A stretch of 64,000 nt of DNA from Halioglobus japonicus (GTDB taxonomy: Bacteria > Pseudomonadota > Gammaproteobacteria > Pseudomonadales > Halieaceae). The notes below the pieces were generated by a model. That model was not told where the DNA came from. It ran no database searches and saw only the letters and a list, made by a program, of their open reading frames with translations. The DNA is taken from assembly GCF_001983995.1 (NCBI RefSeq), contig NZ_CP019450.1:2914001-2978000 (forward strand), in the 5' to 3' direction. The stretch's first letter is position 1, and every line of letters begins with the position of its first letter. The translations under genes and the position numbers were made by a program. This document shows positions 26,605 through 34,002 of the stretch, piece after piece.

Positions 26605-27557
26605 GCGCCATAGGCCGCCTGAAAGGCGGCCTCAAATGCTTCAAGTTGATCGGCGGGTAGATCATTGATTCCCGCAGCTCCAGCTCGACCACCACCGGTA
26701 GGAAATTGCATACACAATTCCGCGGCGCCCTGCTTGTTCGCCAGCGGTGCACGCACACTGACCAGATAGTTGCCGTTGTCCTTGGCTGTGAGTACGGCGT
26801 GAGCACGCTCGGGATTGGCCGTTGCAAGATCATTGCTGAATACACCGCTAACCCGCCGCGCCCAGGCTTCATTCGGCAGCATGAAAATCGCCACCTCAGC
26901 GCTCGCCAGTGAGGCCTGTAATGCCTCCGCTGCCCCCATGTCCTGGGTGTAGCCTTCGGCCAGGGTACGGAAGTGCGCAGAGGCGCTGACAAAATCGAGG
27001 GCGCTTTGCGCTTCGGCCAGGTGAAGATAAAGATCCTTAGGATCAAAGTGCAGGTCGGCAATGGCCGGGCCATAGCCGTTGTAATTGATATACGTACCCA
27101 GCTTCTCCAGACGATCCAGATCTTCACTGGCGATATCCAGCCCCTTGGCGAGAGTCCGTGCAGTCTCTTTGAGGTTGTCGCCAAAGGCACCGGTAACCGC
27201 CCAGTCCAGGTAGGCACCCTGCAGATGGCCATTGACAAGCGCCGCCGTGCACACGTCAGGGGACTCATTGATCAAGCTCACCAGAGACGCATGCTCAGGA
27301 ATATCACCCGGGAAATGATGATCGACATAAAACACTTCAGCGCCGGCCTCCAGTGCTGTGGCCAGGCCCTGTTTGTTTTTGTCCATCGAAATATCGAGCA
27401 CAGTGAGCCTATCACCCGCCGCAGGATCAATCTTACTGAGCAGATTGATATCGCGCTTCACTCCGGTCACCAGTTGGGCATCACGGGGCTCCGCTTTGCG
27501 CAACTGAAGCAACGCACAAATACCATCGGCATCGCCGTTAAAAACATCGTAATCCAT
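26601..27557 (-). CDS. DHH-family phosphoesterase
   Basis: The start is ATG 27557, preceded by a perfect GGAGGT site, 318 residues. It has the N-terminal DHH motifs NGDADG (about residues 6-11) and VDHHFPGD (about 97-104). The C-terminal DHHA1-like end is GGGRAGAAG, where the family's usual His after GGG is replaced by Arg. NrnA-type DHH enzymes cleave short RNAs and also pAp, the by-product of PAPS use. This gene follows sat and cysC across a strong hairpin and is convergent with a GGDEF-EAL gene, so pAp or pGpG are natural candidate substrates; this is inferred. The start at 27617 is rejected because it lacks a ribosome site. Confidence 0.85.
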   Translation of the reverse strand: MDYDVFNGDADGICALLQLRKAEPRDAQLVTGVKRDINLLSKIDPAAGDRLTVLDISMDKNKQGLATALEAGAEVFYVDHHFPGDIPEHASLVSLINESPDVCTAALVNGHLQGAYLDWAVTGAFGDNLKETARTLAKGLDIASEDLDRLEKLGTYINYNGYGPAIADLHFDPKDLYLHLAEAQSALDFVSASAHFRTLAEGYTQDMGAAEALQASLASAEVAIFMLPNEAWARRVSGVFSNDLATANPERAHAVLTAKDNGNYLVSVRAPLANKQGAAELCMQFPTGGGRAGAAGINDLPADQLEAFEAAFQAAYGA

Positions 27558-27568
27558 TCTATACCTCC

Positions 27569-27626
27569 AAAAAAAATCGCGACCATTGGCCGTCCCGCGC
27601 CCAGGCGGGTCAGCCAATGGCCGCGA
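27569..27626 (-). terminator. Terminator/attenuator between sat and the DHH gene
   Basis: On the minus strand a 14-pair stem (27577-27590 with 27613-27626, one G-U pair) has a GC-rich loop that can fold further, and it is followed by eight T residues (27569-27576). The T run touches the GGAGGT ribosome site of the DHH gene. It therefore ends the cysC-sat transcript just ten bases after the sat stop and sets how much read-through reaches the DHH gene. I saw no separate promoter in the few bases left. Confidence 0.85.
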
Positions 27627-27635
27627 TACGCTGTG

Positions 27636-28823
27636 CTAGCTATCGAGACTCTGGTAGTAGTCGGACAGAATCTTGGCGACTTCAGGTCGGGAGAATTCCG
27701 GGGGCGGCGCAATGCCCTTACCCAGCATCTCGCGTACTGCGGTACCGGAAAGGAGTACAAAGTCATCCTTGGAGTGGTCAGGCGCGTCGCGCATCATCAC
27801 AACCTTGTTCAGCTTCTTGCTGTATGCGGTGTGATCGGCCTTGTAGATTTCGAGCTCAAGCGCGTCCGCAGGCACTTCTTCGTCAAAGATCGTCTGAGCG
27901 TCAAAGCCACCGTAGTAATCTCCCACACCCGCGTGATCGCGACCCACAATCAGGTGAGTACATCCGCAGTTCTGGCGGAACACTGCGTGCAGCACGGCTT
28001 CGCGTGGTCCTGCATACAGCATGTCGAAGCCGTAGCCGGTAATCATGACGGTGTTTTCGGGGAAATACACATCCACCATCTTGCGAATTGCAGCGTCGCG
28101 TACATCCGCTGGAATGTCACCGGGCTTGAGCTTACCGAGCAGCATGTGGATGAGAATACCGTCGGCGTTCAGATCGTCCTTGGCCATGCGACACAGTTCT
28201 TCGTGAGCACGGTGCATGGGATTGCGGGTCTGGAAGGCCACTACCTTCTCCCAGCCACGCTTGGCAATCTCCTCGCGAATTTCCACCGCAGTCCGGAAAG
28301 TCTCGGGGAACTCCGCCTGGAAATAAGAGAAGTTAAGCACCTGAATCGGACCGGACAGCAGCGTCTTGCCGAGGCTCTTGAAGGTCGCGACACCCGGGTG
28401 CTGACCGTCGAGCGTGCGGAAGATCTTCTCCGCCATAAAATCGATCTGCTCATCGCTGACGGATTCAACCGCCTCTACATCCATAATGGCAAGCACGGGA
28501 TTGCCTTCGACATTGGGGTCGCGCAAGGCAATGCGGCTACCGGCCTCGACACCACTTTCATCGGTCATGTTAACCACGGGCACCGGGAAAAATACGCCGC
28601 TGCTGGTGGTCATGGATTCCGCGACGCTCATAGCATCCGCGAGATTCATGTAACCCGTAAGCGGGTTGAAATAACCGCCACCGAGCATCACTGCATTTGC
28701 CGCAGCGGCTGAGTTCAGCAAAATAGAGGGCAGCGACTCTGCCTCAGTGAGCAGTGCTGCACGCTGGGCATCGTCGGCGACGTACAGGGGGTTCAGTTCA
28801 TCAGAACCATGGGGCTTGATCAT
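27636..28823 (-). CDS. sat: Sulfate adenylyltransferase (ATP sulfurylase)
   Basis: This is a 395-residue single-chain ATP sulfurylase that makes adenylyl sulfate (APS) from ATP and sulfate. The start is ATG 28823 with GGAG upstream. The ATP-binding motif QTRNPMHRAHEEL is present, as is GRDHAGVGDYYGG. This is the homo-oligomeric Sat type rather than the CysD/CysN pair. It is directly downstream of cysC on the same strand, so the two form the sulfate-activation operon, and a strong hairpin follows. An assimilatory role is likely because cysC is the partner, with no dissimilatory apr/dsr genes nearby. Confidence 0.96.
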   Translation of the reverse strand: MIKPHGSDELNPLYVADDAQRAALLTEAESLPSILLNSAAAANAVMLGGGYFNPLTGYMNLADAMSVAESMTTSSGVFFPVPVVNMTDESGVEAGSRIALRDPNVEGNPVLAIMDVEAVESVSDEQIDFMAEKIFRTLDGQHPGVATFKSLGKTLLSGPIQVLNFSYFQAEFPETFRTAVEIREEIAKRGWEKVVAFQTRNPMHRAHEELCRMAKDDLNADGILIHMLLGKLKPGDIPADVRDAAIRKMVDVYFPENTVMITGYGFDMLYAGPREAVLHAVFRQNCGCTHLIVGRDHAGVGDYYGGFDAQTIFDEEVPADALELEIYKADHTAYSKKLNKVVMMRDAPDHSKDDFVLLSGTAVREMLGKGIAPPPEFSRPEVAKILSDYYQSLDS

Positions 28824-28836
28824 GCTTTTCTCCGGT

Positions 28837-29454
28837 TTACTTGGTGACAATGCCGCGCTCACGCAGCAGGTCGAGGATCAGGTTGACTTCTTCTTCCAGC
28901 GACTGCTGGTCAGAGTGCAGGTGCAGCTCAGGGTTTGCGGGCGCCTCATAGGGATCGTCAATACCGGTGAAGTTCTTGATTTCGCCGGCCCGGGCCTTCT
29001 TGTACAAGCCCTTGGGGTCGCGCGCTTCAGCGGCTTCGAGTGAACAATCGACAAAGATCTCAATAAAGTCCATGCCGGCTTCTTCGTGGAGTACCCGCAC
29101 CGCGTCACGGTCTGCCTTATAGGGGCTCACAAAGCTCGACAGTGCAATCTGGCCACTGTCGACGAACAACTTGGCCACCTCGCCAATACGACGAATGTTC
29201 TCGGCACGATCTTCGGCGGAAAAGCCAAGGTTCTTGTTGATACCCATACGGACGTTGTCGCCGTCGAGGCGATAGCAGGCCACACCGCGTTCGTGCAACA
29301 TACCCTCGAGTTCCACCGCCACCGTGCTTTTGCCGCTACCGGACAATCCGGTGAACCACAAAGTGGCGCCTTTGTGTCCCAACAGCTTTTCGCGGTGCTC
29401 TCTGGTGATATCGCCTTCGTGCCAGTGCACATTGGTTGCTTTTTGTTCAGCCAT
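28837..29454 (-). CDS. cysC: Adenylyl-sulfate kinase
   Basis: This is a 205-residue APS kinase that phosphorylates APS to PAPS. The start is ATG 29454, with AGGA upstream; longer readings from 29664 run into the divergent LysR gene region. The P-loop GLSGSGKST is at about residues 34-42, followed by the family motifs DGDNVRMGIN and the lid region IEIFVDCSLEAAEARDPKGLY. First gene of the cysC-sat operon; the 126-base gap to the divergent LysR gene should hold its promoter. Confidence 0.96.
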   Translation of the reverse strand: MAEQKATNVHWHEGDITREHREKLLGHKGATLWFTGLSGSGKSTVAVELEGMLHERGVACYRLDGDNVRMGINKNLGFSAEDRAENIRRIGEVAKLFVDSGQIALSSFVSPYKADRDAVRVLHEEAGMDFIEIFVDCSLEAAEARDPKGLYKKARAGEIKNFTGIDDPYEAPANPELHLHSDQQSLEEEVNLILDLLRERGIVTK

Positions 29455-29580
29455 GGTAGGGTCCTGTCTGTTGGGATAATGAGATCGGCGCAGCTTACGC
29501 ACGTTACAGCTATATGTAAAACAGGATATTATGGATACCAGTATCGGTTTTTCCGGCGGTAAGTCCGCCGCTACACGAAG

Positions 29581-30465
29581 ATGAAATATACCCTCAAACA
29601 ACTCCAGGTCTTTCTCGCCGTTGCCCGGCACGAGAACATCTCGCGCGCAGCAGCTGAGCTGCATATGTCACAGTCAGCGGCCAGTGAGGCCCTGCTCAAC
29701 CTCGAACAGGGCTACGCCATACCGCTGTTTGATCGCGCCAGTAATAAGCTGTCTCTAAATGCCACGGGGCACACGGTCCGCAAGGAAGCCGAATCGCTGC
29801 TCGCCCACTGCCAGCATTTTGAAGACCTTTTGCATACGCACCAGTCACTGGGACACATCAAGGTTGGCGCGAGCTTTACCATAGGCAACCATCTCGCCAC
29901 CCGTTACCTGGCCGGCTATCTTGGCAAGTATCCCGAGGCCGACGTCCGCCTGGAGATCGCCAATACCCCGGAAATTGTGGCCAAAGTCCTCAACTACGAG
30001 GTCGATATCGGCATGATCGAAGGCGAGTATCAGCACCGGGAACTGGAACTGATTCCCTGGCGAGACGATGAACTGGTGGTGTTCTGCGCGGCCAATCATC
30101 CACTGGCGGAGAAAAAGACCCTATCGACCCGGGATATTCGCGAGGCAGCATGGATATTGCGCGAGCCGGATTCCGGTGCTCGTCACACCTTCGACCGTGC
30201 CATGGCGGGATTGCTTTCGGAGCTGAACGTTTATATGGAGTTCATGCACAATGAAGCGATTAAAAATGCCGTAGAATCGGGCCTGGGCATCGGCTGTCTG
30301 TCCCGCATTGTACTGGAGCGCAATTTCGCCAATGGCGATCTCGTGCCACTGACCCTGCCCCGCCGCGATCTGCGTCGTAGCTTTTACTTCGTCCTGCCCA
30401 GGCAGCGCTACCCAATCGAGTCGGTGAGCTACTGGATGGATACCTGTCGCTCCGTCGACACCTGA
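29581..30465 (+). CDS. LysR-family regulator divergent from cysC-sat
   Basis: This is a 294-residue LysR-type regulator with its HTH at residues ~3-62 (ISRAAAELHMSQSAASEALL) and an effector domain at about 88-290. The sequence pattern (TLKQLQVFLAVARHENISRAA, GASFTIGNHL) matches the CbbR/YeiE/CysL branch. CysL and YeiE respond to sulfur metabolism, so a role in controlling the divergent cysC-sat operon is a reasonable inference. The gene is followed by the TetR-DinB ORF on the same strand after 33 bases, so some read-through is possible. Confidence 0.92.
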   Translation: MKYTLKQLQVFLAVARHENISRAAAELHMSQSAASEALLNLEQGYAIPLFDRASNKLSLNATGHTVRKEAESLLAHCQHFEDLLHTHQSLGHIKVGASFTIGNHLATRYLAGYLGKYPEADVRLEIANTPEIVAKVLNYEVDIGMIEGEYQHRELELIPWRDDELVVFCAANHPLAEKKTLSTRDIREAAWILREPDSGARHTFDRAMAGLLSELNVYMEFMHNEAIKNAVESGLGIGCLSRIVLERNFANGDLVPLTLPRRDLRRSFYFVLPRQRYPIESVSYWMDTCRSVDT

Positions 30466-30498
30466 ACTAAGATAGGCTTTTTTGGAGGAGTCCGCCCC

Positions 30499-32223
30499 AT
30501 GGCCAGTGGCCATACCAACAAGCACACCGCCCGCTCAGCCCAGACCAGACTGCGCTTTATCAACGCTGCCCAGAAGCTATTTGCCGAGCGCGGTGTTGAC
30601 GTCGTATCTCTGAACGAGGTGACAAAAGCTGCCGGGCAGAAAAACCGCAACGCGTTGCAATATCATTTCGGCAACCGGCAGGGGCTCATACAGGCTATTC
30701 TCGATTACCATGCCGATCCGGTCGAGGCACTGCGAAACCGGTTCCTGGCGAGCGCCGAGCTCGAGCAATGGTCGCCCGCAGAGCAGGTCGCCCGCACCCT
30801 CGTCACACCATTGGGAGAGTATCTGAAGAGCACCCCCGAGGGTGAGTATTACGTGAGAATTCTGTCGCAACTGGCGGCCACTAACAGCCCGACAACCAAT
30901 CCAGGCGCCGATTCACAAATCAGTTTCCGCGATGTCCCTGCCCTGGAACCCCTGGTTGCCAGGGCGCTGTCACACCTCGGCCAGGCGGAGGCTAGGCGCC
31001 GCCTGTTTCTGGCGGTGTCGATTAATTTCCACAGTATTGCAGACATCTGCAGCGCCTTTGGCGACAAGCCCCGTCAACGCAGCATCATGCTCGACCAGGT
31101 AGCCGGCGCCATTGCAGCCACGCTGGAAGCCCCGCCAGGAACTGAGTTGAGCCAGCGCAAAATCATCCACATTGACGCGGATTCCTTCTACGCGTCTGTC
31201 GAGATGCGCGAAGACCCCAGTTTGGTCGGCCACCCCATCGCCGTGGGCGGGCGCACTGGCCGTGGCGTCATTGCCACCTGCAACTACGAGGCCCGTAAGT
31301 TCGGTGTGCACTCCGCCATGCCCAGTAGCCGCGCCCGACAGCTGTGCCCCCAGTTGCAAATTCTCAAACCGCGCTTTGAGCTTTATCGCGAGGTGTCTCG
31401 CCAGTTCCACCAGGTATTTAACCGCTATACAGATGTCATCGAACCACTCAGCCTAGATGAGGCCTATCTCGATGTCAGCGCAGCCACTGCCTGCCGTGGC
31501 AGCGCCACCCTTATTGCCGAAGACATACGCGCGAGTATTAAGCGCGAGCTGAATCTGACCGTTTCGGCGGGTGTCGCTCCGAATAAGTTTCTTGCCAAGG
31601 TCGGAAGCGACTGGAACAAGCCCGACGGCTGCTTCACGATCGCGCCGGAGCAGGTCGCAGAATTTGTGGCCGATCTTCCTGTGGCAAAAATCAATGGGGT
31701 CGGCAGCGTCACTGCTGCCAAGCTGGAAAAACTGGGCGCGACCACCTGCGGGGAGTTGCAAAAGATACCGCTGGAAACCCTGGCCCGACGCTTTGGCAAA
31801 TACGGCATACGCCTGTCACGCCTTGCCCACGGTGACGATAATCGCCCGGTACAGACCAGCCGCATTCGCAAATCCATCTCGGTGGAGAACACCTATGCCG
31901 ACGATCTTAAAGATACCGGAGCCATGCAACTCGCACTGGAAAAAATCCTCGAAGAACTTGAATCCCGATTTCACCACATTGACGAGCAGTACCACCCGCA
32001 CAAGCGATTTGTAAAAGTAAAATTCAATAACTTCGAACAGACGACCATCGAAGAGGTCATTCCCGCCAACGGGGAGCACTGGTTACAACCGGTGGCCTAC
32101 CGGGCACTGTTGGAGAGAGCGTGGCAGCGCCAGAGCCGACCGGTCCGATTGCTGGGGGCGGGACTGCGGCTAAACCCTCGCAGCGAAGTGCGGGAAGCGC
32201 AGCTGGCGCTGTTTGAAGCCTGA
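30499..32223 (+). CDS. dinB: TetR regulator fused to DNA polymerase IV (DinB)
   Basis: A single 574-residue ORF has two distinct parts. Residues 1-~210 are a TetR regulator (HTH about 15-62, AAQKLFAERGVDVVSLNEVT). Residues ~217-574 are a complete Y-family polymerase with catalytic HIDADSFYASVEM and SLDEAYLDVS, the HhH motif INGVGSVTAAKLEKLG, and a C-terminal beta-clamp motif QLALF. Tyr replaces the usual Phe steric gate. At the junction, TTG 31147 has AGGA six bases upstream, so DinB could also be made alone. Adding one base to the C4 run at 31130-31133 would end TetR at TGA 31143-31145, one base before that TTG. The fusion may thus be a sequence artefact like three others here. Confidence 0.85.
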   Translation: MASGHTNKHTARSAQTRLRFINAAQKLFAERGVDVVSLNEVTKAAGQKNRNALQYHFGNRQGLIQAILDYHADPVEALRNRFLASAELEQWSPAEQVARTLVTPLGEYLKSTPEGEYYVRILSQLAATNSPTTNPGADSQISFRDVPALEPLVARALSHLGQAEARRRLFLAVSINFHSIADICSAFGDKPRQRSIMLDQVAGAIAATLEAPPGTELSQRKIIHIDADSFYASVEMREDPSLVGHPIAVGGRTGRGVIATCNYEARKFGVHSAMPSSRARQLCPQLQILKPRFELYREVSRQFHQVFNRYTDVIEPLSLDEAYLDVSAATACRGSATLIAEDIRASIKRELNLTVSAGVAPNKFLAKVGSDWNKPDGCFTIAPEQVAEFVADLPVAKINGVGSVTAAKLEKLGATTCGELQKIPLETLARRFGKYGIRLSRLAHGDDNRPVQTSRIRKSISVENTYADDLKDTGAMQLALEKILEELESRFHHIDEQYHPHKRFVKVKFNNFEQTTIEEVIPANGEHWLQPVAYRALLERAWQRQSRPVRLLGAGLRLNPRSEVREAQLALFEA

Positions 32224-32230
32224 TCTGCGT

Positions 32231-32665
32231 CTAGCGTCGATCAAACTTTGTAGATAGGACAATCGCCGAATCTGTGTCCCGAACACCTTCGGTCTCGCCA
32301 ATTCGGTCCAGGGTGGTGTCGAGCTCTGCCGGACTGTGCACCCGCATCAGTGCCACCATATCGATTTTGCCACTAACGGTGTACAAGGCCTCAACCTGAG
32401 GAAGTTTCTCAAGGGCACTGGTTACCATCGCCCCCTTGCGTGGATCTACCACCAGATTGACGTAAGCCTGTATTGTTTCCGCGCGATAACTGTCGCTCAG
32501 CTTGACCTTGTAACCGGTAATGACGCCATTGCTTTCCAGGGCCGTAAGGCGCTTTTGCACCGTCGTGCGCGACAAATCCAGTTCCCGTGCAAGCTCACTG
32601 ACGCTCTGACGCGCATTGCGCTGCAGTGCCTTCAACAGCCGTTTATCGTTCTTACTCAGCTCCAC
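32231..32665 (-). CDS. Lrp/AsnC-family regulator
   Basis: The start is GTG 32665 with GGGGGAG six bases upstream, 144 residues. It has an N-terminal winged HTH (residues ~4-60, ARQSVSELARELDLSRTTVQKRL) and a C-terminal RAM ligand-binding domain (about 68-140, VDPRKGAMVTSALEKL). Such regulators usually sense an amino acid. It is divergent from a decarboxylase acting on a basic amino acid, which makes that gene its likely target. A longer start at 32716 is possible but has no ribosome site. Confidence 0.92.
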   Translation of the reverse strand: MELSKNDKRLLKALQRNARQSVSELARELDLSRTTVQKRLTALESNGVITGYKVKLSDSYRAETIQAYVNLVVDPRKGAMVTSALEKLPQVEALYTVSGKIDMVALMRVHSPAELDTTLDRIGETEGVRDTDSAIVLSTKFDRR

Positions 32666-32814
32666 TTCAGCTCCCCCACAACCAACAATTAACAAATTGA
32701 ACATTATGCTGGTCAATTTGGCACCTATTTGACCATATTAACCAGTTATTGCAACTGCCAATTCATCACCCGATAGCCACACAATGAATGCATAACAACC
32801 TCAGGAATACCGAC

Positions 32815-34002
32815 ATGACAGGTGACATCAAACAACAATGGCAGCAAGACCGGCGCGAGACCTACTCCTGTACCGGTGGCTTCATCGCCAGCGCTCAGCC
32901 GGAAGATTCTGCCTACCTGTTCTGCGCTGCCAAACTGGAAACCCGCGCGGCCGACTTTCTGAGCAACTTCAATGGTGCGGTCAGCTATGCTGTCAAGGCC
33001 AACCCCGAAGCCCGAATTCTGCAGACCTTGCGTCGCAGCGGCGTGCAGCACTTCGACGTTGCATCCCTGGAGGAAGTTCGCTCTACCCTGGCCATCGCGC
33101 CACAAGCAACGCTGCACTTTAACAATCCTATCAAGGACGACACATCAATAGCTGAAGCCTACCAGCGCTATGGCGTACGCTCATTTGCCCTCGACGAGAC
33201 TGCCGAGCTGGAGAAAATCTACCGGGCCTGCGGTGGCGACCCTGAGGTTCGCTACACCGTTCGCTTCAAACTGGAACACAGTGGCGCCGCGTACGACTTT
33301 GGCAGCAAGTTCGGCGCTACGCCCGATGCAGCCGTACAGCTGCTACGCCTCGTCAAGGCGCGGGGCGGCCGCCCCGCACTCACCTTCCACCCGGGCTCAC
33401 AGTGTGTTGAGCCCGCCATGTACGGCCGCTATCTCGAAGTGGCGGGCGATATTATTGAGCGCGCGGGTGTTGCGCCAGAACTGGTCAACGTCGGAGGTGG
33501 CTTTCCCGTTCAATACGCTGGCGCCGATGTGCCCGAACTGGCCACGTTCTTCGCTGAAATTCATTCCGCTGCCGAGCGCTTTCTGCCTGCTGGCACGCCG
33601 CTTATGTGTGAACCTGGACGCGCCATGGTGGCGGACAGCGTCTCGCTGCTGACCCGGGTCATTCATGTACGTGAAAACGGCCACAGCCTGTTTGTAAACG
33701 ACGGGGTGTACGGCGGTATGCAGGAACAGCTGCTGATTGACCTGCAAATGCCCGTGCGCGCCTGGCGTGGCGACAGCCTGCTCAGCGGACCGGTCAACGA
33801 GTACCACGTGTTCGGACCTACCTGCGACCCTGTCGATAAGCTGTCGCGAACCACACCGCTACCGAAGGACCTGCGCGCCGGAGACTACATCGAATTCGGC
33901 TTGCTGGGTGCCTATGGTTCAGCCACGAGCACCGGCTTTAATGGCTTCCGCTCCGGGGGCTATCGCGACATTCTGGTCGCTCAGGATTTTAGCGCTCGCT
34001 AG
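32815..34002 (+). CDS. Type III PLP decarboxylase (ornithine decarboxylase-like)
   Basis: The start is ATG 32815 with AGGAA nine bases upstream (the ATG at 32788 lacks one), 395 residues. It is a fold-III enzyme with the PLP lysine in SYAVKANP (Lys61), the phosphate-binding VNVGGGFPV, CEPGRAMVA, and the second-domain catalytic Cys in GPTCDPVDKL. That set matches eukaryotic-type ornithine/diamine decarboxylases, which make putrescine or cadaverine, better than diaminopimelate decarboxylase. It is divergent from an Lrp-type regulator. Its 3' end overlaps the convergent DUF3604 gene by 14 bases. Confidence 0.88.
   Translation: MTGDIKQQWQQDRRETYSCTGGFIASAQPEDSAYLFCAAKLETRAADFLSNFNGAVSYAVKANPEARILQTLRRSGVQHFDVASLEEVRSTLAIAPQATLHFNNPIKDDTSIAEAYQRYGVRSFALDETAELEKIYRACGGDPEVRYTVRFKLEHSGAAYDFGSKFGATPDAAVQLLRLVKARGGRPALTFHPGSQCVEPAMYGRYLEVAGDIIERAGVAPELVNVGGGFPVQYAGADVPELATFFAEIHSAAERFLPAGTPLMCEPGRAMVADSVSLLTRVIHVRENGHSLFVNDGVYGGMQEQLLIDLQMPVRAWRGDSLLSGPVNEYHVFGPTCDPVDKLSRTTPLPKDLRAGDYIEFGLLGAYGSATSTGFNGFRSGGYRDILVAQDFSAR

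Noticed and set aside
26973..28712. A 579-codon plus-strand ORF across the DHH gene and sat
   Set aside because: It spans the terminator and two clear genes on the other strand; the composition is that of an antisense frame. The sat and DHH motifs decide the strand.
30499..31146. A possible phage or integron origin for the TetR-DinB region
   Set aside because: No integrase, att site, transposase or clear base-composition change was seen around it.
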